From Hymenobacter sp. CRA2 (GTDB taxonomy: Bacteria > Bacteroidota > Bacteroidia > Cytophagales > Hymenobacteraceae), in NCBI RefSeq assembly GCF_002007105.1, contig NZ_MVBC01000014.1:1-64000 (forward strand): a stretch of DNA of 64,000 bases. Reading direction: 5' to 3'. Made by a program: the position numbers and the translations under genes. Every line of letters begins with the position of its first letter. The first letter of the stretch is position 1. Under the pieces are notes generated by a model. That model ran no database searches. It had not been told where the DNA came from and saw nothing but the letters and a program-made list of their open reading frames with translations. Of the stretch, positions 24,180 through 34,400 are shown piece by piece.

Positions 24180-24611
24180 CTAGCTTTTCTTCCGGGACGC
24201 CGCCCGAGCCTGGGTGGCGGGCATGGGCGCACTCACCTTGCGCAGCTCGGCGCCCTGCATGGCCTGGTCAAAGAGCTTGCCGGGCCGAAACTGCACCCGC
24301 ACGTTGTTGATAAGGGCCGCGTTGAACTCCTTTTCGGTGGCGGCGCCTTCGCCCTGCAGGCTCACGGAGAAGGAGCCGAAGTCGCCGAAGCGCACGATGC
24401 GGCCGGCGGCCAGCTCCTCAGGCACCGTCTGGAAGAAGGCTTCGAGCACGGCCATCACGTCGATGGTGCTGACGGTGCTCATCTGGTTGATGCGCTCGGC
24501 GATGCCGCGCACGGTGGTGTCGCCCTGCGAGCGGGCCGTGGCGTAGAATTTCTTGGGGTCGTTGGGCCGGGCGGGGTTGCCGCGCTCGGCCAGCGAATAC
24601 TCGATGGGCAT
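24180..24611 (-). CDS. HU-family DNA-binding protein (Bacteroidota HU-HIG type)
   Basis: A 143-residue protein of the large lineage-specific HU-like group. The start M-P-I-E-Y-S-L-A-E-R-G-N-P and 'PKKFYATARSQGDTTVRGIAERI' are typical, and the HU core 'GRIVRFGDFGSFSVSLQGEGA' supplies the DNA-binding arm region. Expected to bind DNA as a dimer in the nucleoid. The minus-strand sequence upstream has TATATTTA (24641-24648), one base off the -7 consensus. It is followed by a palindrome and a terminator. Confidence 0.85.
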   Translation of the reverse strand: MPIEYSLAERGNPARPNDPKKFYATARSQGDTTVRGIAERINQMSTVSTIDVMAVLEAFFQTVPEELAAGRIVRFGDFGSFSVSLQGEGAATEKEFNAALINNVRVQFRPGKLFDQAMQGAELRKVSAPMPATQARAASRKKS

Positions 24612-24721
24612 AGGAAATAAAGATGTTAGAAAGTTGAACCTAAATATATCACCCTCCCGGCACTTCCCACCGCTTCTTACCAGCTTTTCAACTATGTAAC
24701 TAAAGTTGCAAGACTACAGCT

Positions 24722-24890
24722 AGCTCCCCTCCTCAGCTGAGGAGGGGTTGGGGGTGGTTGATGAGATTAAGGTTACTATCCGGCATCAGCACGCGAGATG
24801 TCTCGGCTGCGCTCGACATGACGTTCTGGGTTGAATGTGCTAAACCGGGGTCAACCACCCCTAGCCCCTCCTCAGCTGAGGAGGGGAACT
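24722..24890. repeat. Family B inverted repeat (CCTCAGCTGAGG) enclosing a family A arm
   Basis: Two copies of a CCCCTCCTCAGCTGAGGAGG core, at about 24726 and 24866, are flanked by GGTGGTTGA and TCAACCACC so that the whole is an inverted repeat of about 40-base arms. Between them lies a single arm of another family (GCACGCGAGATGTCTCGGCT, from about 24789). No gene is present in 24612-24936. Confidence 0.75.
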
Positions 24891-24936
24891 AGCCCTAACC
24901 TTAACTCCAGGCTACTCCGCAACAGGGGATATTTAT

Positions 24937-25545
24937 CTATTCCGTGGTTTCGCTCAGCAGCGCGGCGTACTGCTCGGGCGTGTCCACATCGGTGGCGGCG
25001 GGCGGGAAGGATATCAGGGCCAGCTCGTCGCCGAGGCGCTGCAGCAGGGGCTTGGCCCCGGCCGTGGCGGGCAGAGCCAGCAGTTGCGGCCACACCATAC
25101 GCCCAAACACAGCCGGTACGCCTACGGCATCGGCGTAAGTGGTGGCCACGGGCAGGCCGCTCTGCCGCCAGGCCGTCAGCAGCTGGCCCAGCAGCGCGGG
25201 CGTGACGAGGGGCTGGTCGCTGAGCATGACCAGCACGGCGGCGGCTTCGGGAGCCGACTTTTCCACCGCACGCACCCCTACCCCGATGGACGTGCCAATG
25301 CCGGCCTCCCACACGTCGTTGTGCTCCAGCAGCACGGGCAGGTCGCGCACCTCGGCCGCCAGCTCCGCGTGCAGGGCCCCGGTGACCACGACGACGGGCT
25401 GGCAGCCGGCGGCCAGGGCCGTTTCGGCGGCGCGGCGCAATAGGGTGCTGCCCTGGTAGGGCAGCAGCTGCTTGGGCTGGCCCATGCGGGTGGAGGCGCC
25501 CGCGGCCAGCAGTACGGCCGCAATGGGGGGAATAGCTGGGCTCAT
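24937..25545 (-). CDS. mocA: Molybdenum cofactor cytidylyltransferase (MocA-like)
   Basis: A 202-residue nucleotidyltransferase that would attach CMP to molybdopterin for xanthine-oxidase-family enzymes. The N-terminal nucleotide-binding signature A-V-L-L-A-A-G-x-S-x-R-M-G-x-P-K is at 10-25. 'VVVVTGALH' and 'MLSDQPLVTPALL' follow, the latter carrying the metal-binding Asp. The divergent neighbour is a three-subunit molybdenum hydroxylase, which supports the MocA rather than the MobA assignment. A glycosyl/NTP transferase of another pathway is the less likely alternative. Confidence 0.85.
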   Translation of the reverse strand: MSPAIPPIAAVLLAAGASTRMGQPKQLLPYQGSTLLRRAAETALAAGCQPVVVVTGALHAELAAEVRDLPVLLEHNDVWEAGIGTSIGVGVRAVEKSAPEAAAVLVMLSDQPLVTPALLGQLLTAWRQSGLPVATTYADAVGVPAVFGRMVWPQLLALPATAGAKPLLQRLGDELALISFPPAATDVDTPEQYAALLSETTE

Positions 25546-25731
25546 CAGGAAAGGGTGCGAGTGGGTGGAATCGGGGCCTGAACGGAACGAAACGTACGGT
25601 GCTGCGTACGAAGAAAGTTTGCAGCAGGCAATTTCAGAATCTTGCCGACTGGCGCAGCCAAACCGGACGGCGCCGCGTCGGTTTTCTGCCTACGCACCCT
25701 TGTACGTCGATTATTAGCGAAACGCACCGCC

Positions 25732-26373
25732 ATGGACAACGAAATGCCGCCGCAACCTGCCGCCGAGGGCTGCGGCCACAACGAAACCCGCCGTAACTTC
25801 CTGAAGCAGTCATCCTTGCTGACGGCACTGGCGCTGGCACCGGGCCCCATCCTCAAAGCCGCCGAAGCCGAGCTGGACGAAACCGTGGCTGCCGCCTTCG
25901 AGAAAGTACCGCTCAAGCTCGACGTGAACGGCAAGAAATACAAGCTGTCGGTGGAGCCGCGCACCACCTTGCTCGATCTGCTGCGCGAGCAGCTGCACCT
26001 GACCGGCACCAAAAAAGGCTGCGACTACGGCCAGTGCGGCGCCTGCACCGTGCACGTGGACGGCAAGCGCGTGAACAGCTGCCTGACGCTGGCCGTGATG
26101 CAGGACGGCAAGAAAGTCACCACCATCGAGGGCCTGGCCGACGGCGACAAGCTGCACCCCATGCAGGAGGCCTTCCTCAAGCACGACGGCTTTCAGTGCG
26201 GCTACTGCACACCGGGTCAGATCATGTCGGCCGTGGCCTGCATCCGCGAAGGGCACGCCGATTCGGAGGGCGAAATCAAGGAATACATGAGCGGCAACAT
26301 CTGCCGCTGCGGCGCCTACCCCAACATCGTGGCGGCCATTCAGGAAGTGAAAAGCGGCGGTCAGAAAGTTTAA
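25732..26373 (+). CDS. paoA: Tat-exported 2Fe-2S subunit of a molybdenum hydroxylase (PaoA-like)
   Basis: A 213-residue iron-sulfur subunit of a periplasmic aldehyde/xanthine-type oxidoreductase. It has a twin-arginine signal (T-R-R-N-F-L-K-Q-S-S near 20), a plant-type [2Fe-2S] domain with C-D-Y-G-Q-C-G-A-C...C, and a second cluster in the helical domain with C-G-Y-C-T-P-G-Q...C-R-C. ATG 25732 is chosen because it precedes the Tat signal at a usual distance. The FAD and molybdenum subunits follow with gaps of 11 and 7 bases, forming an operon. The subunit is expected to carry the other two across the membrane as a complex. Confidence 0.88.
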   Translation: MDNEMPPQPAAEGCGHNETRRNFLKQSSLLTALALAPGPILKAAEAELDETVAAAFEKVPLKLDVNGKKYKLSVEPRTTLLDLLREQLHLTGTKKGCDYGQCGACTVHVDGKRVNSCLTLAVMQDGKKVTTIEGLADGDKLHPMQEAFLKHDGFQCGYCTPGQIMSAVACIREGHADSEGEIKEYMSGNICRCGAYPNIVAAIQEVKSGGQKV

Positions 26374-26384
26374 AGCGCAGCCCG

Positions 26385-27368
26385 ATGAACCAGTTCCAAT
26401 ACCTACGGCCCACCAAGCCCAAAGCCGCCATCGACGCGCTGGCCCGCGACACCAACGCGCAGTTTATTGCCGGGGGCACCAACCTGCTCGACCTGATGAA
26501 GCGCGGCGTGATGGCCCCGCAGAAGCTCGTCGACATCAACAAGCTGCCGCTCGACAAGATCGAGAAGCAGAACGACAGCCTGCGCATCGGGGCGCTGGCC
26601 CTGAACAGCACCGTGGCCGAGGACAAGCTGGTGCTGGAGCGCCACCCGCTGCTGGCCCAGGCCCTGAACGCGGGCGCTTCGGCGCAGCTGCGCAACATGG
26701 CCACCGTGGGCGGCAACATGCTGCAGCGCACCCGCTGCCACTACTTCTACGACACGGCCCTGCCCTGCAACAAGCGCGAACCGGGCTCCGGCTGCGGCGC
26801 CCTGGAGGGCTTCAACCGCATGCACGCCATCTTCGGCTTCTCCGACAAGTGCATTGCCGTGCACCCCTCTGATATGAGCGTGGCCCTGGTGGCCCTGGAT
26901 GCCGCCGTGCTGGTGAGCGGCCCCAAGGGCGACCGGCGCATTGCCTTCGCCGACTTTCACCGCCTGCCCGGCGACACCCCGCAGAAGGATACCAACCTGG
27001 AGCAGGGCGAGTTGATTACGGCCGTGGAAGTACCCGACAGCCCCTTCACCAAGAACGTGCACTACCTGAAGGTGCGCGAGCGGGCCTCCTACGCCTTCGC
27101 GCTGGTATCGGTAGCGGCGGCCCTGAGCCTGGACGGGCAAACCATCAAGGACGCGCGCCTGGCCATGGGCGGCGTGGCGCACAAGCCCTGGCGGCTCAGT
27201 GAAGCCGAGAAAAGCCTGATCGGCAAGCCGGCAACCGAGGCCACGTTCCGGCAGGCCGCCGACATAGCCATGCGCGGGGCCAAGGCCTTCAAGTACAACG
27301 AATACAAGCTCAAGCTGGCGCCCAACGCCATTGTGCAAGCCCTGAAAAACGCCGCTAGCGTGGCCTAA
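26385..27368 (+). CDS. paoB: FAD-binding subunit of the molybdenum hydroxylase (PaoB-like)
   Basis: A 327-residue subunit that moves electrons from the iron-sulfur clusters to FAD. The FAD-domain loop 'FIAGGTNLLDLMKRG' is near 24 and 'ATVGGNMLQRTRCHYF' near 104. A Cys-rich insert (C-H-Y-F...C-N-K-R...C-G-A...C) fits the extra [4Fe-4S] cluster known for the PaoB branch. It has no signal of its own, in keeping with hitch-hiker export by the Tat-tagged partner. Confidence 0.88.
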   Translation: MNQFQYLRPTKPKAAIDALARDTNAQFIAGGTNLLDLMKRGVMAPQKLVDINKLPLDKIEKQNDSLRIGALALNSTVAEDKLVLERHPLLAQALNAGASAQLRNMATVGGNMLQRTRCHYFYDTALPCNKREPGSGCGALEGFNRMHAIFGFSDKCIAVHPSDMSVALVALDAAVLVSGPKGDRRIAFADFHRLPGDTPQKDTNLEQGELITAVEVPDSPFTKNVHYLKVRERASYAFALVSVAAALSLDGQTIKDARLAMGGVAHKPWRLSEAEKSLIGKPATEATFRQAADIAMRGAKAFKYNEYKLKLAPNAIVQALKNAASVA

Positions 27369-27375
27369 GCTCCCG

Positions 27376-29625
27376 ATGAAAGAACAACTTCTGCAAGACG
27401 GAAAAGCGGTGGGCGACCGGCTCAGCCGCGTGGATGGCCGCCTGAAAGTGACGGGCGCCGCCAAGTACTCAGCCGAATACGAGCTACCGGGCCTGGTGCA
27501 CGGCGTGCTGGTGGGCAGCACCGTGGCCAAGGGCCGCATCACCAGCATCGATACCAAGGCCGCCGAACGCGCGCCGGGCGTGCTGGCCGTCATCACGCAC
27601 CTGAACTCGCCCAAGGTGCCGGGCTTCGCGGCCAAGAGCAACCCCGACGAGCCGCCGACCATCGGGCAGCCGCTGCGCGTGTTCTACGACGAGAAAATCT
27701 ACTTCAACGACCAGCCCATTGCCCTGGTGGTGGCTGACACGCTGGAACGGGCGCGCTACGCGGCCAGACTGGTGAAGACGCAATACGCCGCCGAGCAGCA
27801 CCGCACCAACTTCGAAGCCAACAAAAGCCGGGCTTTTCTGCCCACGCAGGCCAAGCGCAACCCCAAATCGGCGCAAAACGACTACACCCGCGGGCAGGCC
27901 GACGGCTACCAGAACGCCCCGGTGAAGCTCGAGGCTGAGTACGTGCACGAATCGGAGATGCACAACCCCATGGAGCTGCAAAGCATCATCGCGCACTGGG
28001 AAGCCCCCGACCGGCTCACGGTGTACGACAAGGTGCAGGCCGTGAAGGGCACGCAGCGGGCCTTTGCCAAGGACTGGGGCCTGCCCGAGGACCACGTGAA
28101 AGTCATTGCCACCTTCGTGGGCGGGGCTTTCGGCAACGGGCTGCACAACTGGCCCCACGAAACGGCGGCCATCATCGGGGCCAAGGTGACCAACCGGCCG
28201 GTGAAGGTGGTGCTCACGCGCGAGCAGATGTTTACGATGGTGGGCTACCGGCCCAAAACCTGGCAGCGCATCCAGATGGGCGCTACCAAGGACGGGAAAC
28301 TGGTGGGCATCTCGCACGAATCGGTAGGCCAAACCTCGACCTACGAGGAGTTTACCGAGTCGACGGTGCAGCAGACGCGCATGATGTACGCTGCCCCGAA
28401 TGTGAGCACGCGCTACCGCATCCTCGGGCTCGACATCAGCACGCCCATCTGGATGCGCGGCCCCGGCGAAGCCACCGGCGCTTTTGCGCTGGAGTCGGCC
28501 ATCGACGAAATGGCCCACCTGATCGGCATGGACCCGCTGGAGTTCCGCCTGCGCAACCACACCGACACCGACCCGGAAAAGAACAAACCCTGGTCGACGA
28601 AGTACCTGAAAGAGTGCTTTCAGGCCGGCGCCGACCGCATCGGCTGGAACAAGCGGCAGCTCAAGCCCGGCGCCCTGCGCGAGGGCGACTGGCTGGTGGG
28701 CTACGGCATGGGTGTGGGCACCTTCGGGGCCAACCGCGGCTCGGCCAAGGCCCGTGCTGCGCTGCTGGCCGACGGCTCGGTGGTGCTGCAAAGCGCTACT
28801 ACCGACATCGGCCCCGGTACCGGTACGGCCATGGTGCAGATTGCCTCGGATGCCTTGGGCCTGCCTACCGACAAGATTCGCTTTGAGCTGGGCAACTCGC
28901 TGTTTCCGCAGGCGCCTTCGCAGGGCGGCTCCTCCACGGTGAATACCGTGGGCTCGGCCGTGAACGACGCCTGCCTGGCCTTGAAAAAGAAGCTGCAGGA
29001 ACTGGGCGGCACCTCCTTTGCCAACGTGCAGCCCGAGCAACTCACGCTGACGGGCGGGCAACTCGGGCTGAAGGCCAACGGTGGCCCGCGCATGTCCTTC
29101 GCCGATTTGCGCAAAGCCAACAACGGGCAGGACATCGAGGTGACCATTGAGTCGAAGCCCGACGGCTCGACGCGGCAGAACTACTCCATGTACTCCTTCT
29201 CGGTGCACTTCGCCGAGGTGAAGGTGCACACCATGACGGGCGAAGTACGCGTGACCAAAATGGTGTCGTGCGCCGACGCGGGCACCATCGTCAACCAGAA
29301 AACGGCCGGCAGCCAGATGATTGGCGGCGCCATCGGTGGCATCGGCATGGCCCTGACGGAAGGCGCGGTGATGGACGACCGATTCGGCCGCTACGTGACC
29401 AAGGACCTGGCCGACTACCACGTGCCCGTGCACGCCGACGCGCCACCAGTGGAGGTGTTTTTCGTGAACAAGCCCGACACGCTGGTGGACCCGCTGGGCA
29501 CCAAGGGCATCGGCGAAATTGCCATTATCGGCGTGGCCCCGGCCATTACCAACGCCATCTTCAACGCCACCGGCAAGCGCATCCGGGAGCTGCCCATTAC
29601 GCCGGATAAGGTGCTGCTGGCGTAG
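27376..29625 (+). CDS. paoC: Molybdenum-binding catalytic subunit of the aldehyde/xanthine-type oxidoreductase (PaoC-like)
   Basis: A 749-residue catalytic subunit. 'VDGRLKVTGAAKYSAEYELPGLVHGVLV' is the family start. 'VGGAFGNGLHNWPHETAAIIGAKV' is the region binding the molybdenum centre, 'MRGPGEATGAFALESAIDEMA' contains the substrate/active-site Arg segment, and the C-terminal 'GTKGIGEIAIIGVAPAITNAI' carries the catalytic Glu. No XdhC/PaoD-type maturation factor is in the operon. The exact substrate (aromatic aldehydes or purines) cannot be read from sequence. Confidence 0.9.
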   Translation: MKEQLLQDGKAVGDRLSRVDGRLKVTGAAKYSAEYELPGLVHGVLVGSTVAKGRITSIDTKAAERAPGVLAVITHLNSPKVPGFAAKSNPDEPPTIGQPLRVFYDEKIYFNDQPIALVVADTLERARYAARLVKTQYAAEQHRTNFEANKSRAFLPTQAKRNPKSAQNDYTRGQADGYQNAPVKLEAEYVHESEMHNPMELQSIIAHWEAPDRLTVYDKVQAVKGTQRAFAKDWGLPEDHVKVIATFVGGAFGNGLHNWPHETAAIIGAKVTNRPVKVVLTREQMFTMVGYRPKTWQRIQMGATKDGKLVGISHESVGQTSTYEEFTESTVQQTRMMYAAPNVSTRYRILGLDISTPIWMRGPGEATGAFALESAIDEMAHLIGMDPLEFRLRNHTDTDPEKNKPWSTKYLKECFQAGADRIGWNKRQLKPGALREGDWLVGYGMGVGTFGANRGSAKARAALLADGSVVLQSATTDIGPGTGTAMVQIASDALGLPTDKIRFELGNSLFPQAPSQGGSSTVNTVGSAVNDACLALKKKLQELGGTSFANVQPEQLTLTGGQLGLKANGGPRMSFADLRKANNGQDIEVTIESKPDGSTRQNYSMYSFSVHFAEVKVHTMTGEVRVTKMVSCADAGTIVNQKTAGSQMIGGAIGGIGMALTEGAVMDDRFGRYVTKDLADYHVPVHADAPPVEVFFVNKPDTLVDPLGTKGIGEIAIIGVAPAITNAIFNATGKRIRELPITPDKVLLA

Positions 29626-29658
29626 TAGCACGATTGGCCACTGTGTAGACATATGGCG

Positions 29659-29745
29659 CGTCATGCTGAGCTGGTCGAAGCACCTCTACCGAACGATTTC
29701 GTGCGAACGAAGCGGTAGAGATGCTTCGACCAGCTCAGCATGACG
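29659..29745. repeat. Inverted repeat with terminator features (GCTGAGCTGGTCGAAGC family)
   Basis: Perfect 24-base arms (29659-29682 and 29722-29745) containing CATGCTGAGCTGGTCGAAGC, followed by TTCTTTTTTA. It ends the molybdenum-hydroxylase operon and could act as a terminator. A diverged relative lies in 42462-42712. Confidence 0.8.
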
Positions 29746-29792
29746 TTCTTTTTTAGCCCGCATGATAGCCGGCATATAGCAGCCTGCGCGAG

Positions 29793-29800
29793 TATTTTTG
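29793..29800 (+). promoter_or_regulatory. Bacteroidetes -7 element for the CLC gene
   Basis: TATTTTTG matches TAnnTTTG exactly. Its presence means that the TTG at 29798 is promoter sequence rather than a start codon, pointing to the in-frame TTG at 29819. Confidence 0.6.
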
Positions 29801-29818
29801 CCCGCTTTCTATCCGACA

Positions 29819-31126
29819 TTGTCCACCACCGGCCCTACCACCCGGCGCCGCTCCCGCTGGCCCGACCCGCTGCCCCAACTGCTCTACCTACTGCGCTGGC
29901 TGCTGATCTGTGCCGTCGTCAGCGCGTTGGCAGGCACGGCGTCGGCGGGCTTTCTGGTGGCGCTGGACTGGACCACTCGCACCCGCGAAGCGCACCCGTG
30001 GCTGGTGCTGCTGTTGCCGCTGGGCGGTTTGCTGGTGGGTCTGCTCTACCACTATTTCGGCCAGAGCGTGGCCCGGGGCAACAACCAGCTCATCGAGGAA
30101 ATCCACCGGCCGCGCGACGTGATTCCGCTGCGTATGGCCCCGCTGGTGCTGCTGGGTACCCTGCTCACGCACTTGGTGGGCGGCTCGGCGGGTCGCGAGG
30201 GCACGGCCGTGCAAATGGGCGGCGCCCTGGCCGATCAGCTTAGCCGCTGGCTGCGCCCCGGCGAGCGGCGCCTGCTGCTCATTGCCGGTATCAGCGCGGG
30301 GTTTGCGTCGGTGTTCGGCACGCCGCTGGCCGGGGCCGTGTTCGGGCTGGAAGTCTTCCTGATCGGCCGCCTGCGCTACGATGCGCTGCTGGCCAGCCTG
30401 CTGGCCGCTTTCGGCGCCGACTGGGTCACGCGTGCCTGGGGCGTGGGCCACACGCATTACCACGTGCCGGTAGTGCCGGCGCTGTCGGCGGCGGGCGTAG
30501 GCACGGCCTTGCTGCTGGGCCTGCTGAGCGGGCTCACGGCGCGAGGCTTCACGGCGGCGGTGCATGGCATTCAGGGCTGGTTCAGCCGTCGGATTGCGTG
30601 GCCGCCGTTGCGCCCAGTAGTGGGCGGGGCACTGCTGCTGGCGTTGGTGTGGCTGCTGAGCATCAGCCTAGTGCCGGATATCAGACGCTACCTTGGCCTC
30701 GGCGTGCCCACCATTGTGGCCGCGTTCGAAGCGCCCATGCCGTGGTACGGCTTCGCGCTGAAGCTGCTGCTGACTTCGCTCACGCTGGGCGCAGGCTTCA
30801 AGGGTGGCGAGGTGACGCCGCTGTTTTTCATGGGGGCAGCGCTGGGCTCGGCGTTGGCGGTGGTGCTGCCACTGCCGGTGGCTCTGCTGGCGGGCATGGG
30901 CTTCGTGGCCGTGTTCAGCGGGGCAGCCAATACCCCCCTGGCCTGCACGCTGATGGGTCTGGAGCTGTTTGGCCTGCCGGCGGCGCCTTACCTGGCATTG
31001 GCCTGCGTGGTGGCGTATCTGACTTCGGGTCACCGCGGCATCTACGGGGCGCAAGTGGTAGGCGAGGCCAAGCACCTGCGCTACGGCCGCGACTCCGGTC
31101 GGCCCCTCGCGCAGCTGCGCCGGTAA
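29819..31126 (+). CDS. CLC-type voltage-gated chloride channel family protein
   Basis: A membrane protein of about 435 residues with around ten hydrophobic segments. The CLC selectivity-filter segments are present: G-G-S-A-G-R-E-G-T with the gating Glu near residue 120, 'GFASVFGTPLAGAVFGLEV' near 160, and 'GAGFKGGEVTPLFFMGAALGSAL' near 320. Expected to act as a Cl-/H+ antiporter or channel; the GREGT form argues against the fluoride-specific subgroup, though I cannot exclude it. The start is uncertain: no ATG fits, and TTG 29819 was chosen for lying after the promoter element. Confidence 0.85.
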   Translation: MSTTGPTTRRRSRWPDPLPQLLYLLRWLLICAVVSALAGTASAGFLVALDWTTRTREAHPWLVLLLPLGGLLVGLLYHYFGQSVARGNNQLIEEIHRPRDVIPLRMAPLVLLGTLLTHLVGGSAGREGTAVQMGGALADQLSRWLRPGERRLLLIAGISAGFASVFGTPLAGAVFGLEVFLIGRLRYDALLASLLAAFGADWVTRAWGVGHTHYHVPVVPALSAAGVGTALLLGLLSGLTARGFTAAVHGIQGWFSRRIAWPPLRPVVGGALLLALVWLLSISLVPDIRRYLGLGVPTIVAAFEAPMPWYGFALKLLLTSLTLGAGFKGGEVTPLFFMGAALGSALAVVLPLPVALLAGMGFVAVFSGAANTPLACTLMGLELFGLPAAPYLALACVVAYLTSGHRGIYGAQVVGEAKHLRYGRDSGRPLAQLRR

Positions 31127-31153
31127 GGCTTGCGGACGTGGAGTTGCTGGCCG

Positions 31154-31257
31154 TGTAGCGCGAGCTTCAGCCCGCGCCTGCTAGTACGCCACCCGCCCGA
31201 ACCATACTTCCCGGATAGCACTACCCTGACGGACGCGGGCTGAAGCCCGCGCTACAT
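31154..31257. repeat. Inverted repeat with GCTTCAGCCCGCG arms
   Basis: Arms TGTAGCGCGAGCTTCAGCCC (from 31154) and GGGCTGAAGCCCGCGCTACA (to 31257) are near-perfect inverses about 58 bases apart. It is the only copy seen here and lies 27 bases after the CLC gene. The 150 bases that follow, up to 31423, hold no recognised gene. Confidence 0.75.
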
Positions 31258-31423
31258 CGCGCTACACATCATTATGTGATGAGCCTGGCGCTTCAGAACC
31301 CAAACATGTCATTGCTGAGTGCAAACGGGCGCGGTTCCTTTGTGACGACTCCGTAGCAGCTGTTCCAGCCCCAACTGTGGCGGCTGCCTGGGGTCCCGAC
31401 CAACGTCTGCCTTCCTCTCAGCT

Positions 31424-34400
31424 ATGCACAAATCCTTACGACTGCTCGGCCTGCTGAGCACCTGGGGCGCCTACTCGGCCGCCGCTCAATGTCCAGCGCC
31501 TATGGTAACATCGTACGGCTCGGCTTCCGTTTGCAACGGCCAAGTGAGCCTGATTACTTCGCTCGGCACCAACCCCGTACGCTACGCCAGCTCGGTGCTG
31601 CGCTTCAGCTCGCAGTACAGCACCAGCAGCTGGGCCGCTGCCATGGCCACGGGCGCGCCCAACGTCTATCCCCAGTACGGCGACGCAAGCGAGGCCTGGG
31701 CCAGCGGCCCAGCCGACGGCACCCGCGAATACCTGGTGCTGCGCTTCGATAACCCGGCCCCGGCCAAGCGCATTCTGGTGTGGGAAACCTACAACCCCGG
31801 CGCCATCGACTCCATTTTCGTGCGCAACCCCACCACCAACGCCTGGGTGCCGGTGTACGTGGGCACGGCCGCCGCGGCGGGCTCAAATTCGCGCATCCTG
31901 AACATCAATTTCCCGCAAACGAGCTTTCCGGTGCGCGACGTGCGGATTGCCCTCAACTCGGCCGCGGTGCCGGGCTGGAACGAAATCGACGCGGTAGCCT
32001 TGTCCGAAGAAGCGGCCAGCTACCAGTGGGCCCGCAACGGCGTAGACCTGCCGGCCGGTACCACCGGCGCCAACGGTCCGGGCCTCGCCAACATCAGCAC
32101 CACCGGCGCCTACTCGGTGCGCATGACCGACGACGCGGGCTGCACGGCTTCCTCGGCGCCCTTCAACGTGATGGCCGACACGCCGCCGAGCCTGAGCGTG
32201 TCGCCGAGCGGCAGCACCACCATTTGCTCGGGCGGCTCGGCCACGCTCACGGCCACGGCCACCAACGGTACGGCCTCGGTGGCCGGCCGCGGCCTGCGCT
32301 TCGACGGCACCGACGAGCAAGCCAGTGTGCCTGCCAGCGCCAGCCTCAACCTGAGCGCGGCCCTGACGGTGGAGGCGTGGATCAACCCCGTGGGCACGGG
32401 TTCCACCATCCAGAGCGTGGCCAGCAAATCGACGCAGAGCGTCAACTCGGGCTACATCTTCCCGCGCACCGACGCCCGCTGGGACGATTTGAGCGTGTGG
32501 CTGCACATCGGCGGCACGTGGCGCGTGTTTTCGGTGCCATACACGGCCTACAAGGGCAGCTGGCACCACGTGGCGGCCACCTACGACGGCAACCTGGTAA
32601 AAATTTTCATCGACGGGGCGAAGGTGCTGGAGCAGGCTCAGACGGGTGCCGTCAGCACCAACGCCAACGGGCTGACGCTGGGCAATCAGCCCGGCTACGG
32701 CGAGTATTACAACGGTCAGCTGGATGAGCTGCGCCTGTGGAATGTGGCCCGCACCGAGGCCCAGGTGCAGGCCGACTACAACAAAACCGTGCTGGCTACG
32801 CAGCTGGGCCTGGTAGCCTATTACCGCCTCGACGAAGGCTCGGGCTCGGCCTTTACCGACTTTACCGCCAACGCCAACCACGGCACGCTTGGCAGCGGCA
32901 GCACCACCCCGGCGTGGATCAACAATACGGCCACCATCCGCCAGGGGCTGGCCTATAGCTGGACGCCCGCCGCGGGCCTGAATGTCACCGCCGGCGGCGC
33001 CGTGCTGGCCAACCCGACGGCCACCACCTCCTACCGCGTACGGGCCACCAACGTGAACAGCGGCTGCTACACCGAGGCCACCGTGACGGTAAACGTGGGC
33101 GGCGCCTTCACGTGGAGCGGCGCGGTCAGCTCCGACTGGAACACGCCCGCCAACTGGGCCTGCGGCGTGGTGCCCACCGCCAACGACAACATCAGCATCC
33201 CGGCCGGCATGACGCGCTACCCCGTCATCAGCGCCAACGCCGCGGTGGGCAGCATCACCATCGAAAGCGGCGGGCGGCTGACCGTGACCGGCGGCACCTT
33301 CAGCGTGATGGGCCAGTTCATGAACAGCGGCCTGTTCAGCCAGACCGGCGGCACGGTGGCCATGCAAGGCGCCACCGCCGACGACATCGGCGGCACGGGC
33401 AACACCGACTTCGGCAACCTGAGCATCGGGGCGGGCGGCGCGCGGCTGATGGCGCCGGTGCAGGTACACGGCTTGCTCACGCTGGCCGGCAACCTGAACA
33501 CCAACGGCCAGATGCTCACGCTGCTCTCCAACTCCGCTGGCACGGCTGCGGTGTACAACAACGGCGGCGTGGTGCAGGGCACCGCCACGGTGCAGCGCTG
33601 GATTGACCCGGCCCTGAACCCCGGCGCCGGCTACCGCCACTTCGCGGCGCCCGTCAGCGGCTCGACGGTGGTAGACTTGAGCACTGGCAGCTTCGTACCG
33701 GTCGTGAATCCGGCCTATAACGGCGCCACCAACCCCGGCGCGGTGACGCCCTTCCCTACCGTGTTCGGCTACGACGAAGTGCGCCTGCAGCCCGGCCCGA
33801 GCAACGTGTTCGATACCGGTTGGTACTCGCCGGCCAGCCTAGGCGACGCCCTCACGCCCGGCCGCGGCTACACCGTGCAGCTCGCGCCGCAAACTGTGGA
33901 CTTCGTGGGCACCCTGAACAACGGCGCGGTGAACATTCCGCTGACGCGCGGCGCGGCTGCCCAGGGCTGGAACCTGGTGGGCAACCCCTACCCTTCGCCG
34001 CTTGACTGGGACCAGGTGGCGCGCCCGGCCAGCATCGACGCGGCTGCCTACGTGTACCGCTCCACCAGTCCCTACGCGGGCGGCTACCAAAGCTACGTCA
34101 ACGGCGTGGGGGCACCTGGCTCGCACCTCATTGCCATGGGCCAGGGCTTCTTCGTGCGAGCTAACAGCGGCGCGCCCACGCTGGCCCTGACCAACAGCGC
34201 CCGCGTAACCACCTTGGAAAATCCGGCCCTGAACCGCACCCAGGAAACCCGGCCGCTCCTGGCCCTGGCCTTGCGCCTCACGGGCGGCAGTACGGCCCAC
34301 GAGGACGTACTCTACGTGTACCAGCAAGCTGGCGCTACCACGGGCTTCGACGGCGCCTACGACGCCCTGAAGCTGCAGCTCAACAGCGGCCAGCAGCCCA

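Noticed and set aside
27484-29664. A 726-codon open frame on the minus strand
   Set aside because: Antisense shadow of the molybdenum-binding subunit with biased composition and no recognisable motifs.
29798-29818. TTG at 29798 as the CLC start codon
   Set aside because: It is the last three bases of an exact TAnnTTTG promoter element, so transcription should begin downstream of it.
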